This document shows positions 30,767 through 41,187 of a stretch of DNA of 59,698 bases, in pieces. The notes below the pieces were generated by a model. That model saw only the letters and a program-made list of their open reading frames with translations. It had not been told where the DNA came from and searched no databases. The stretch is from assembly GCA_023807065.1 (NCBI GenBank), contig JAJJLU010000380.1, positions 1 to 59,698 of the forward strand, written 5' to 3'. Each line of letters starts with the position of its first letter. Within the stretch, counting starts at the first letter, position 1. Source of the stretch: Isotricha intestinalis (Eukaryota > Ciliophora > Litostomatea > Vestibuliferida > Isotrichidae). A program made the translations under genes and the position numbers.

Positions 30767-32059
30767 TCAAACATTTCTTCTATGAAAAACTTTTAAATTG
30801 ACTAATTTAAAATAAATTAAAATATTCTTAATAATAAAGAAAATTGAAAAACTGGAAATAAATGTTAAAATACATAATTTTCCTAAAAAATAATTAATTT
30901 TTCCTTGATTAATATCTTTTAAATTTCCTTTATCAAAATAGAGTAAATAAGAGAAAATAAGTTGAAAAAGATAAAAACATAAGAACCTAATAAGAGAAGT
31001 ATTTTGGCTTGTCATATTAAACATACAATCATCACTTTTAACATTATATTCAAGAAAATCATGATGGTCTTTTCTAAAAATAAAACAATATTCAAAATAT
31101 ACTCCAAAAATTGCTCCTAAAAATTCAAAAATACTAACTCTTTTAATAAAATTTCCTCTATCAAAAAATATTTGATTAATCTGACATTTTTTATCTATTA
31201 AATCTATTGTTGCTTGAGAAGGAGATTGTAAAATAATTTTTGAATGTAAATAAGTTACAATAATCCAAAGAATAAAAAGTAAAAATGAAATTAATTTAAA
31301 ATTTTGAATAAATTTCATAAATTGTCTTCCATTATCGAATTTAATATCAAAAAAATCAAAATAAATTTTATATATTGAATACCCTATTGCAAGTCCAATT
31401 AATAATTGATTTAAATAATGGACATTTTCATATAATCTTTTTAAATATATATAAGTAATATTTAAAAAACAGAAAATCCAAAGAATACTTTTAAATAATT
31501 TAGATTTTGTTTTATAAGTAAAAGCTTTATAAAAAACAGCAAAAATTACAAAAGAATTAATTGCCATTGTCGCAGGAGATCCATAATCATTTGGACAATA
31601 AGTTGGAATTAAATTTGAATTATTCCAAAAAGGCCTTTCATCTAAATAAAAAAACTTTAAAATTCCATTTATAAATATTGTTATACAATCAAGAAACAAA
31701 AATGATAATGAAGAAGGAATATTCACGTAATTTAATATTAAATATAATAAAATATATTTCCCATTTATTGAATAAAAATCTATAGTTCTTAAATATTTTT
31801 GAGGCAAAGCACCACTAAAATATTTTAATGTAATTTCTTTTAAATCATCTCTAAATACAAATTCTAAAGATAAACAAATAAAAAGGAATATAAAATTTTT
31901 AAATAAATTTTGATTCTTTGGATCAATTAAAAATTTATCTTTATAATCAATATTTATTTGTACTTTCATATTATTATTATTTAGAGGCAATGATTCTAAT
32001 TCAATTTTAATATTCTTTTTCTTTTCAAAAGTTGGTGTTTCATTTTGTTCACTATTCAT
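30767..32059 (-). CDS. PAP2/glucose-6-phosphatase-like membrane protein, probably catalytically dead
   Basis: The 430-residue protein has about nine hydrophobic spans. Its central region has the three-motif layout of the PAP2 superfamily, integral membrane lipid or sugar phosphatases. Motif 1 (KX6RP) is intact: K135 to R142-P143 in KFFYLDERPFW. Motif 2, usually PSGH or PSSH, reads GSPATMA (P162), with Met165 where the catalytic His belongs. Motif 3, usually R-X5-H-X3-D, reads RLYENVHYLNQ: R208 and H214 are kept but Asp is Gln218. The nucleophile His remains, while the proton-donor His and the relay Asp are lost, so normal phosphatase activity is unlikely. It stops with TGA, and its ATG lies 56 bp downstream of the preceding gene's stop. 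Confidence 0.8.
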   Translation of the reverse strand: MNSEQNETPTFEKKKNIKIELESLPLNNNNMKVQINIDYKDKFLIDPKNQNLFKNFIFLFICLSLEFVFRDDLKEITLKYFSGALPQKYLRTIDFYSINGKYILLYLILNYVNIPSSLSFLFLDCITIFINGILKFFYLDERPFWNNSNLIPTYCPNDYGSPATMAINSFVIFAVFYKAFTYKTKSKLFKSILWIFCFLNITYIYLKRLYENVHYLNQLLIGLAIGYSIYKIYFDFFDIKFDNGRQFMKFIQNFKLISFLLFILWIIVTYLHSKIILQSPSQATIDLIDKKCQINQIFFDRGNFIKRVSIFEFLGAIFGVYFEYCFIFRKDHHDFLEYNVKSDDCMFNMTSQNTSLIRFLCFYLFQLIFSYLLYFDKGNLKDINQGKINYFLGKLCILTFISSFSIFFIIKNILIYFKLVNLKVFHRRNV

Positions 32060-32115
32060 TTATAAAAAAAATTAAAAAAATTATATATAAAAAATTAAAA
32101 ATAATTAAATAACAA

Positions 32116-34314
32116 TTAACCTTTATTTGGCATTTTAGTTCTTTTTAATAATTTCAATTTATTTGAAGAAGCTTCAATTGGATCAACTTTTGTAATTTGA
32201 AGAAAATCAGTTAATTCTTTATTATCAATAGAATTATTAGATAAATTATCTTCATTTTTATGAAAATTTTCATTAAAATTATTATTTACATTTGATTTCC
32301 CCATATCTACTTTTGACATATTATAATTACTTTTAATAGTACTATTAAAATTACTTCCTGTATTATTCATCATATTATATTCTGCAAAATTCATAATATT
32401 ATTTACCCTTTGTTTAGTCTGTTCTCTAATTTCATCCTTATTAATATTATATATATTTGGTTTATTTTCTTCAATTATACCATAAGTTTTTTGTTTAATA
32501 TCATTTAAATCAGTATCATCAATTACTTTTTGATATTCTATTTCAGGAGAAATTTCCATTTCATTATTTGAAGATATTTGATTTATGTAATTATAATTAT
32601 TTAATTCGTTTAAATTTTCTAACCTATTATTTTCTATTTTTAAATCACTGCATATTTTTACTAATTTTTTATTCTCTTTTTTTAATTTTGATGTTATTTC
32701 CTTTTCTTTTACTAATTTTGTTTCATACTCTTTTATAATTCTTTCTTTTTCAATATTAAATTGTTCTTCCATTTCTTCTGTTCTTTTCATTAAGTTTTCA
32801 ACAATAACCTTTACTTCATCTTCTTTTTGAACTTTATCATTTAATTCATTTATTAATTCTTGATTTTTACTTTGTAAAATTCTTTCATTTGAAGAATATT
32901 CATTTTTAATTCTTTGAATTTCAATATCTTTTTGTTTAATTAAACTTTTTAATTCATCAATTTTTTGTAATAATTCATTATTATTGTTGTTTTTAACATT
33001 TCTCTCTTCATTATTAATTTCATCGAAAGAACTTTTAGCAAAAAATTTCATATAATCAACTGAATCATCCATAATTTTATTATTATTTGTATTTGTTGAA
33101 CTTTTCATATTTTGATTTATATTTCCTTCTTTACTTTCTTTTAATGATAAATTTATATTTGCTAATTTTGTTATTTTTTCATTTAAAGTTTTATTTTGAC
33201 TTTTTAATTCTAAATTCTCAGCATTTAATCTATTAATTTGTTCATTATAATTTTTTAGAGCAATATTATTTGCATCATCGATTGAAGTTTTATCTTTTAA
33301 TAATTTATCTATAGTATTATTTAAATCATTTATTTTTGAATTTAAAATTTTAATTTCAAATTGTCCTTTTTCAACTTCATATTGTTTACTTTGAACATTT
33401 TGTTTTTCACTAAAAATTTGGTTTTTAAGTTCATCTATTTGTTTTATATAATTTTCATTTTTTGAATTTAAATTATTTACTTCATCTTTTGTTCTTGTTA
33501 ACTCATTTTCAATAAATTGAACTTTTTGATTTGCTAAATAGATATTTGTAGTGTTTTCTTGCTCTTTACCTTCTAAAATTTTTACTTTATTTTCTACTCC
33601 TGATTTTTCTTTCATTAAAGATATATTTTCATTATTTAATTTTGAAATTTTAAATTGTAATTCATCTAATTTTTGCTTTTGTTCAATTGATTCTAATGTT
33701 AATTTTTCCTTTTCATTTGTTAAAGAGTCTATTTTTTCACTTAAAGAAGTTTTTTCTCTTTCATAATTATTTTTCTCATTTTTAATATTTAAATCTGATT
33801 CTGAAATTTTATTTTTTAAATTTTCAATTTCATTTTTTAATTTATTGGCATTTTCATTTAAATTTTTTACCTCTTCTTGATGTTTTTGATTAATTTTATT
33901 TTGGGCAAATTTATTATATTCATCATTTTCCATTCTTTGTGATTTTTCATATTTTAATTTATTATTTAAATCATTTATATTTTCATTTAATTTTGAAATT
34001 TCTAAATCCTTTTTTGATATTATATTTGATATTGAATCAAATTTTTCTTCATATGCTTTTAAATCACTATCTCTTTCTTCTATTAATTGCAAATTTGATT
34101 GATATGCTGATTTTAATTTATTTATTGAATCTGACATGTTTTCTATTGTTTTGTTTTTTTCTGTTAATTCACTTTGAAGAGATGAAACTTTTTGAAGTAA
34201 AATATTTTTTATTTCATTTTCTTTGTTTGTTATTAAAGATTTTAAATCATTCAAATTCATATCATTTGGATTTTTTAAATATAAATCATTATCATTTTTT
34301 TTTTCAGGATTCAT
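32116..34314 (-). CDS. Long coiled-coil protein, unknown function
   Basis: The 732-residue protein is almost entirely heptad-type coiled coil from residue 20 to about 590 (EIKNILLQKVSSLQSELTEK, ISKLNENINDLNNKLKYEKS). Gaps of Asn/Ser-rich sequence lie near 400-430 and after 590. The C-terminus is basic (SSNKLKLLKRTKMPNKG). There is no motor, GRIP or kinase domain. Such rods in ciliates are often cortical, basal body or tethering proteins, but this one cannot be assigned. It shares the 625-bp spacer with the divergent BEACH gene. Confidence 0.8.
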   Translation of the reverse strand: MNPEKKNDNDLYLKNPNDMNLNDLKSLITNKENEIKNILLQKVSSLQSELTEKNKTIENMSDSINKLKSAYQSNLQLIEERDSDLKAYEEKFDSISNIISKKDLEISKLNENINDLNNKLKYEKSQRMENDEYNKFAQNKINQKHQEEVKNLNENANKLKNEIENLKNKISESDLNIKNEKNNYEREKTSLSEKIDSLTNEKEKLTLESIEQKQKLDELQFKISKLNNENISLMKEKSGVENKVKILEGKEQENTTNIYLANQKVQFIENELTRTKDEVNNLNSKNENYIKQIDELKNQIFSEKQNVQSKQYEVEKGQFEIKILNSKINDLNNTIDKLLKDKTSIDDANNIALKNYNEQINRLNAENLELKSQNKTLNEKITKLANINLSLKESKEGNINQNMKSSTNTNNNKIMDDSVDYMKFFAKSSFDEINNEERNVKNNNNNELLQKIDELKSLIKQKDIEIQRIKNEYSSNERILQSKNQELINELNDKVQKEDEVKVIVENLMKRTEEMEEQFNIEKERIIKEYETKLVKEKEITSKLKKENKKLVKICSDLKIENNRLENLNELNNYNYINQISSNNEMEISPEIEYQKVIDDTDLNDIKQKTYGIIEENKPNIYNINKDEIREQTKQRVNNIMNFAEYNMMNNTGSNFNSTIKSNYNMSKVDMGKSNVNNNFNENFHKNEDNLSNNSIDNKELTDFLQITKVDPIEASSNKLKLLKRTKMPNKG

Positions 34315-34939
34315 ATTTAATATTAAGTATATTTAATTTCATTATTTAGAAAAATTATAAGTATATTTAAATAAAAAATTAACATTATAATATATATATT
34401 AATTATTGAAAAAAAATTTTTGTTTTTCCTTTTTTGAAAAAATACCAAGAAAATTTTTTATATTTATTAATTCTTTAAAATATAATAAAATTAAATAATT
34501 ATTTTTTATTATTTAAACTTTTAAAAAAAATGAATTTAAAAATTCAAATTATTAAACTCAAAAATTTAAGATAAAGTGTAAATCTAAATTATTCTAATTC
34601 AATATTTTATTTTATAATAAATTATTTTATCTTATTGTTTATTTTGAATTTTTAATTATTTATATCAGCAAATTTATAATTTTTTGTTTCCACTTTTATA
34701 AAACTATATTTTAGATTTTTATTTTTTGTTATTATATATGACCCATTATTTTTTATTTATCAATTATATAAAAATATTTATGCTTTATTTGAGATAAAAA
34801 TATTAAAAAATTGTTATTGCAATCAAAAAAAAAATTTTCAAATATTCCCTTATTCACCATTTTTTATTTTCTTTAATTTAGATTTTTCAATAATTTTTGG
34901 AATTAAATTTTTTTCTAATAATCATTTTATTTTTTAATT
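34315..34939. other. Divergent intergenic region
   Basis: These 625 bp lie between the ATGs of a coiled-coil gene (minus strand) and a BEACH gene (plus strand). The sequence is AT-rich with many homopolymer runs, and no frame has coding texture. No tRNA-like cloverleaf, repeat or GC-rich patch is seen. It presumably holds two promoters back to back; no motif is proposed. Confidence 0.6.
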
Positions 34940-37900
34940 ATGGAAAAGTTATTTATTGAATATTCAATAAATGAACTTGAAAAAACTAATTGTTTTCAAT
35001 CAGAAATTTTTTTTGAAATTCTAAAAATAATAGAAAATATAATAAATAGAAATTATTTAGATATTAATGAGCAAAAATATTATTTAAAACAATGTTTTTC
35101 AAAACTTGAAAAAGAAAATTTATCTGAAATCATTATACAAAAAAGAATGATATTTAATTATTTTGAAAAAATAATTCTAAATAACTATGAAGAAAAAAGA
35201 ATTTATATTCTTTTATTAAAATTATATTTATCAAATGATGATTTAGAAAAAGAATTATTATCATTACTCTCTTATTTTTTAAAATGTATAAATTTAACCA
35301 GAAAAGACATTCATAATATTTATGGATTATTTTCTAAATATCAAAGAGAAAGTAAACTTAATGGAAAAAGTTTTGATAAATTTATCAATTATTTATCTGT
35401 AATATACAATTATAAAGAATATAATCAAAATTATCCAATTATTAATTATTTTTCTATTATTCCAGGAAATGGGTTTTTAATGAAAATTCCTCATCATATA
35501 GATCAAAAATATTTAACAATTATTTTTTCATTTAAACCTCTTCATTTTAATCAAATATCTACAATTTTCACTGCTAAAAAGGAGAATGAAGTTGAATTAT
35601 TTTTGATAACTTTAAACCAAAAAAAATTAAAGTTTTCATTAAAAGATAAAGAAAAAAAAGATATAGGAGAAATTAATGAAGGTTGGAATAATTTATATAT
35701 TTATATTGAAATAAAAAAAGGATTAATTTACATTAATTTAAATAATACTCACAAATCAGAAAATAAATTTCCTGAAAAGAATATTATTTCTGAAATTCAT
35801 TTGTTTGGAAATTTTACTGGAGAAGTAACTTCAATATATGGTACATTTAAAAAAGGTGTAATGGGAATTAAAATAGATGAAAATATTATATCTATTAGTA
35901 AAGAACCTGAAAATAAAGATTTAAATTCTTATGATTATAATGAACAAAGTATTGAGTATAAACAAGGCTTTTATTATATTGAACAAAAAAAAGAAAAATT
36001 AAATTTATTACCTTATACTTTTTCTTTTAAGGATAAAAAAGAAAATTTAGAAAATAATCAAATAAATGAAAAAAAAAAGATTTATGAAGATAATCAATTA
36101 AAATTTTTACTTTCTCCTTATCTTTATATAAATACTTTAGATAATCAAAATATTTTGAATGATTATTATTCTTTTTTCACTTGTAAAATTTCTAAAATCA
36201 TTCTTCATAATTATGAAGAATATAATGGAAATATGATTTCTTTAGGAAATATTAGTGTTTTGTATCCTATTTTTATTATTTTAAATAATGAAGAAATTAG
36301 AACTCCAGAAAGAGTTAATAAATTATTATTAATTTTTATTAATTTATTAAACAACAAAAACAATTTGAAAGAATGTCATAATATTAATTTTTGGGATTTA
36401 ATTTGTCAAATTTTAGAGAAATGGCCTATTGATTTTTTTAATGATGAATTATTAGACACTATTTATACAATTTATGATATTGTAAATCAAAAAGAAGAAA
36501 TGAACTTGTTTAGTTTTTATTTACCCAGATATAGAAAAAAAATATTATATATGTTAAATTATAAAATTATTGATTACATAAATGCTCAAGATAATAATGA
36601 TAATTTAGAAGAAATCAAAAAAATACTATTAATGATTATAAAATTAATGAATATAGAAATTCCAAATTTTCAAAATAATGAAAATTTAATAGAACAAATT
36701 TATATTTTATATAATAAATTTTTTGAAAAGAAAGAAAAAGAAAAATATTTTGATGATATCATTTTACAATTTTTGCATAGTTATTTATTATTTGAAAGTA
36801 AAATACAAAATAATAAAGAAAAAGTAAATATAAAAGAACAATATTTTCCTAAATTAGTAAAAGAATTATGGAAAATGTTTGAAACAAAAGATTTTCAAAA
36901 TTATAATTTTGATGAAGAAAAAGATACAGAAAAAATATTATGTATATATATTCCAATTTTATTTATGCTTCATTTTCATTTTAAAAATAAAACAGAAATT
37001 TTAAATCAAATAAGAGAAAGAATTATTTCTCTTTTTTATAAAAGCATAAAAACATTTTTTTATCAAAATAAACTTGTATTTTCCTTAATGAAAGCTGATT
37101 TTCAAATAAATGAAAATAATTTGATTTCAATATCAGAAAATTCAATAAATAATTTGTGTGTCAAATTTCCTTTTCAAGAAATAAAATTATTTGATTATTT
37201 ATTTAAAATTATTGAAAATGATAATGAATTTAATAAAGAAAAAGATGATCCTATTGAAACGTGTCAAGGAGATTATTTTTTATATTTAATTATTATATCT
37301 ATTTCTTCTTTAGATAAAAGAAATCCTTTTTTTGTTTTATACTCTAAAGTTAGTTTTGAATTTGTTAAAACATTATATCATTTTTTAGATGAAATAAAAG
37401 GTAAAAACCCAAAAGAAGCAGGAATATTACCTTACCATAAAGTATTTATTAAATATTATTTATTTTTAGCTGATTCTATTGTAAAATTGAAAAGAGAAAA
37501 AATATATGTAGAAAATCTTTTTGGAGGAATTTTCAAAGATTCTTCATTTGATTGGTTATCAGTTGATTTAAAGTCTTTAGAATGTAATAATTATAATCAT
37601 TATTTTATTTCTGGAGAAATATTTTTTTTGAACAACATAAAAACTAAAAACTACAAAAGAAAATTAATTAAACAATTATTTTCTTATAATGGTTATTGGT
37701 CAGATAAAAAAGTATTTTTTCCAAATGATGAAGAATATGAAAATGAAGAAAATAAATCAATGAATTGTCAATTAAAATTTAAAGTAATGAACTTTATTAC
37801 AAATGATTTAAAAAAACCTCTTTTAACTCCTATTTTAGATCTTCAAGATTATATGGAAAATTTTCCTAAAAATATTGAAGAAATAAACTATGATTTTTAT

Positions 37901-40552
37901 AAAAAATTTTCATGGTTTAATAAATCAATAAATAAAGAAAAGACATCTTTTCAAAAAAATATAGAAGATATTTTAAATGTTTTATATGAGGATAAAACAA
38001 AAAAACTTTATTTATATTTTTTTTCTCAAACATATGACTCTTTTGTTTATAAAGCTAAACTTATAAAACTTGGATATGAAATTGAAACTTTGTTTTATTT
38101 TTTTCAAGACAAAACAAATCAAAAGATTAAAATATGTTTTTATACTATTATAGAAGAACAAATTCAAAATCAAATGAAATTTAAATATGAAATAATTCCT
38201 TGTTTAAACAAAGCAAAAGATAAAATTATAGAATTTAAAATAGAAGATATAATTATGTTCTTCCCAAGAAATTATAATTATTGTTTAGCTGGATTAGAAT
38301 TTTTTTTAATAAATGGAAAAAATTATTATTTTGTTTTTCAAAGCGATGATTTTATAAAAATTATGAAAATATTAACTAATAAAATAGTGAAAGAATCTTC
38401 AAATAATATTCGATTTATAAAAGTAGAAAAAAATGAATTAAAAGTAATTGGTTATTTTTCAAACAAATATAGTATTCAAAATCATTTAAATGATATAGTA
38501 GAAACTAAAGATAAAGAAAAAATAATATTGGTAAAAATAATTGAAAAATGGAAAGAAAATAAAATTTCAAATTATTTAATGTTAATGTATTTAAATATTT
38601 TTTCAAATAGATCTTATTCTGATTTATCTCAATATCCAGTTTTTCCTTGGATTTTATATCAAAAACATTATATAGAGAAAAAACAAAAAAATATTGAAAA
38701 AGATAATAATAATAATTCAAATATTGATGAAAGTAAAGATAATTATGAAGAAATTTTATCAAGAGATTTATCAAAACCAATGGGACAATTGTTAAATAAT
38801 GATAGAAACCAAACTTTTACAAATAATTATAAGAATAAAATTTATTGTCAAACACTTAAATTTCAAAAAGAAAGTAAACAAAACTTAGAGAAAGAATTAA
38901 ATAAAATTCCTGTCTATTCAACTAATTATTCAAATATATTTTATGTAACAAGTTTTTTAAGAAGAATATTTCCATTTAATTTAATTTTTAATGTTATAAA
39001 ACAAAAAAAACATTTTTTCGAAAATTTTTCTTCAGTTCCTCTTTCATTTTATTATGCATCATCTAAAAATGAATTAGATATAAGAGAATTAATTCCAGAA
39101 TTTTATTATTTCCATGAAATATTTCAAAATATTAATAAATTAAAAGGAATAGAAAATGTTGAATTAGAAGAAAAAATAATTGAAAATTCAAACCAATCAA
39201 ATCCTTTTTTTTATTATTGTAAAACATTAAAAGAATATTTAGAAGGAGAAGAAATATCTAAACATTTAAATAGTTGGATTGATTTAATTTTTGGTTTTTG
39301 TCAAAAAGAAGAAAACGCCAGACATTCATTTAATGTTTTTAGATATGAAAGTTATATCGATTCAAATGAAAATAATTTACTATTTGTTGAAAATAAAGAA
39401 AATATAGAAAATATCTATATTAAAGGATTAGTTCCTATTCAAATACTTTCTACAAAATGCTTACAAAAAAAGTATTCTGAAATTAAATATTCTGTTTTTC
39501 ATGCAATAATTCGAGATTCTTTGTTTAAAATAAATATGAATAAGATTAAATCTGTTATTTTTTCAAATTATTCTTTTCATATTGAAAATTTTGGTACTTC
39601 TGCTTATATTTTTTATAATAGTTATATTTTTTTCATTTTTAAAAGTGCACTTCTTGGGGAAGATGAAATATATAGCAATTATTTAGAATTTAAAGGAGGA
39701 AAAATTTTAAAAGATTTTTCTGAAGATTATAAAAAAAGAGATTTTTATGCTAATCATGCAATATATTTAGATATTAAAGATAATATTTATTATTCTTTTG
39801 ATGTTGGCTTTTTTAATGGAGAAATTCAATGTTTTTCATTTAAAGATAATAAAATAAATCCTATTAAAGTTAATATTGGAAAAAGTGGGAATAATGATAG
39901 TAATATTTTACCTTATATAACTGCAATAGAAATAATTAATATTGAACAAATTTTAATTACAGGAGATACAAAAGGAGATATTAAAATATATCATATAAAG
40001 AAAAATCCAAATGAAATAACATTACAATATATAAAAACACTTTATAATCATACAGAAGAAATAATCTTTATTAATTATAATATAGATTTAAATTTATTAA
40101 TTTGTGTATCAAAAGATGGATTAATTAATTTATATAAAATAAATGAATTTGAATTTATTAGATCTTATAAATCTCCTTATAAAGATATTAAATTTGCTTA
40201 TTTAATTTCAAATTTTATTCCTTGTATAATTGTATATGCTTCTCAATATTTATTTACTTTTTTATTAAATGGTTTTAATATAAACGAAAAAATAAAATGT
40301 TTAAAAATATCAAATCCTCATATTATTAAAAGCTCAAACCATGAAGATTTATTAATGGTTTCTAAAGAAAATACTATAATATTTTTTAATCCATGTGATT
40401 TAAAAAATCAAAATAAAATTATAACTTTTCCTTATAATATTTTATCTTATTGTTTTACAAAAGAATTAGATACTATTTATGGTTATTGTCAAAATCCTAA
40501 TACTAAAGATTATTATATATGTACTATGAAGGGAAAAAGGAAGATTCAATAG
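34940..40552 (+). CDS. BEACH-domain protein with PH-like and WD40 regions (neurobeachin/LYST type)
   Basis: The protein has 1,870 residues. A ConA/LamG-like region lies at about 165-310 (GNGFLMKIPHHIDQKYLTII...). A long helical middle follows, then a PH-like segment at about 1095-1150 (DIIMFFPRNYNYCLAG) directly before the BEACH domain at about 1195-1490. Hallmarks of the latter are NYLMLMYLNIFSNRSYSDLS, QYPVFPWILY, PMGQL, YVTSFLRRIFPF, RELIPEFYYF and WIDLIFGFCQ. WD40-type blades follow (for example ILITGDTKGDIKIYHI near 1670). BEACH proteins scaffold vesicle fusion and fission, lysosome size and secretory-granule traffic. It is shorter than animal LYST (about 3,800) and ends with TAG, the only such stop I checked here. 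The PH-BEACH pair is the diagnostic element. Confidence 0.93.
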   Translation: MEKLFIEYSINELEKTNCFQSEIFFEILKIIENIINRNYLDINEQKYYLKQCFSKLEKENLSEIIIQKRMIFNYFEKIILNNYEEKRIYILLLKLYLSNDDLEKELLSLLSYFLKCINLTRKDIHNIYGLFSKYQRESKLNGKSFDKFINYLSVIYNYKEYNQNYPIINYFSIIPGNGFLMKIPHHIDQKYLTIIFSFKPLHFNQISTIFTAKKENEVELFLITLNQKKLKFSLKDKEKKDIGEINEGWNNLYIYIEIKKGLIYINLNNTHKSENKFPEKNIISEIHLFGNFTGEVTSIYGTFKKGVMGIKIDENIISISKEPENKDLNSYDYNEQSIEYKQGFYYIEQKKEKLNLLPYTFSFKDKKENLENNQINEKKKIYEDNQLKFLLSPYLYINTLDNQNILNDYYSFFTCKISKIILHNYEEYNGNMISLGNISVLYPIFIILNNEEIRTPERVNKLLLIFINLLNNKNNLKECHNINFWDLICQILEKWPIDFFNDELLDTIYTIYDIVNQKEEMNLFSFYLPRYRKKILYMLNYKIIDYINAQDNNDNLEEIKKILLMIIKLMNIEIPNFQNNENLIEQIYILYNKFFEKKEKEKYFDDIILQFLHSYLLFESKIQNNKEKVNIKEQYFPKLVKELWKMFETKDFQNYNFDEEKDTEKILCIYIPILFMLHFHFKNKTEILNQIRERIISLFYKSIKTFFYQNKLVFSLMKADFQINENNLISISENSINNLCVKFPFQEIKLFDYLFKIIENDNEFNKEKDDPIETCQGDYFLYLIIISISSLDKRNPFFVLYSKVSFEFVKTLYHFLDEIKGKNPKEAGILPYHKVFIKYYLFLADSIVKLKREKIYVENLFGGIFKDSSFDWLSVDLKSLECNNYNHYFISGEIFFLNNIKTKNYKRKLIKQLFSYNGYWSDKKVFFPNDEEYENEENKSMNCQLKFKVMNFITNDLKKPLLTPILDLQDYMENFPKNIEEINYDFYKKFSWFNKSINKEKTSFQKNIEDILNVLYEDKTKKLYLYFFSQTYDSFVYKAKLIKLGYEIETLFYFFQDKTNQKIKICFYTIIEEQIQNQMKFKYEIIPCLNKAKDKIIEFKIEDIIMFFPRNYNYCLAGLEFFLINGKNYYFVFQSDDFIKIMKILTNKIVKESSNNIRFIKVEKNELKVIGYFSNKYSIQNHLNDIVETKDKEKIILVKIIEKWKENKISNYLMLMYLNIFSNRSYSDLSQYPVFPWILYQKHYIEKKQKNIEKDNNNNSNIDESKDNYEEILSRDLSKPMGQLLNNDRNQTFTNNYKNKIYCQTLKFQKESKQNLEKELNKIPVYSTNYSNIFYVTSFLRRIFPFNLIFNVIKQKKHFFENFSSVPLSFYYASSKNELDIRELIPEFYYFHEIFQNINKLKGIENVELEEKIIENSNQSNPFFYYCKTLKEYLEGEEISKHLNSWIDLIFGFCQKEENARHSFNVFRYESYIDSNENNLLFVENKENIENIYIKGLVPIQILSTKCLQKKYSEIKYSVFHAIIRDSLFKINMNKIKSVIFSNYSFHIENFGTSAYIFYNSYIFFIFKSALLGEDEIYSNYLEFKGGKILKDFSEDYKKRDFYANHAIYLDIKDNIYYSFDVGFFNGEIQCFSFKDNKINPIKVNIGKSGNNDSNILPYITAIEIINIEQILITGDTKGDIKIYHIKKNPNEITLQYIKTLYNHTEEIIFINYNIDLNLLICVSKDGLINLYKINEFEFIRSYKSPYKDIKFAYLISNFIPCIIVYASQYLFTFLLNGFNINEKIKCLKISNPHIIKSSNHEDLLMVSKENTIIFFNPCDLKNQNKIITFPYNILSYCFTKELDTIYGYCQNPNTKDYYICTMKGKRKIQ

Positions 40553-40622
40553 ATTTAAATATATATAATTTAATATTTGTTTCTTAATTAATATAAATTT
40601 TTGGTTTATTCTTTTAAAAAGA

Positions 40623-41000
40623 ATGGAATCAAAAATGGAATTAAATAAGGAAAAAATTTTTCTTTGTAGGAAAATAAAAAGAAGTAAAACAAATAAAAAT
40701 TATATATTTGATATTTTCAAAATTAAAAGAAATAAAAAGGAAAAAAATCTTAGTTTTATTTCTAATTATAAAAAGAATAACAATTTTTATATTGATAAAG
40801 ATACATTTTTATTAATAGATGAATTTTTAGTTCCTTCTTTTTTAAATGATATAATAGAATCAAATGTTCAAATTCAAGAAAAATTAAAAAAATATAATGA
40901 AATTTCATTTCAATTTGAAGATAAAGAAGAAGCAGAAATATATTTGATAACGAAGAGTAGTATTATATCAGAAGAATTAATTAATAACAAAATTATTTAA
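40623..41000 (+). CDS. Small hypothetical protein
   Basis: This 125-residue frame starts 70 bp after the BEACH stop. It begins with a Lys-rich stretch (KIKRSKTNKNYIFDIFKIKRN) and ends in a more acidic, possibly folded region (TFLLIDEFLVPSFLNDII, QFEDKEEAEIYLITKSS). Codon use and alternation of charged and hydrophobic residues look like real coding sequence. No family is recognised. The short spacing suggests a compact genome rather than co-transcription. Confidence 0.55.
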   Translation: MESKMELNKEKIFLCRKIKRSKTNKNYIFDIFKIKRNKKEKNLSFISNYKKNNNFYIDKDTFLLIDEFLVPSFLNDIIESNVQIQEKLKKYNEISFQFEDKEEAEIYLITKSSIISEELINNKII

Positions 41001-41187
41001 TTTTATTATCTTATATAAATCATAAATAAAGTGTCATTTATAAATATAATTTTTAAGATGGATAAATAAAGGTTAGTTAAGTTTAACATATAAAATTCAT
41101 ATAAATATACTATAAATATAAATAAAAAAAATATAAATTAATTATATAAGAATAAAAATAAAAATCAAAGATTTAATTTTAAAAAAA

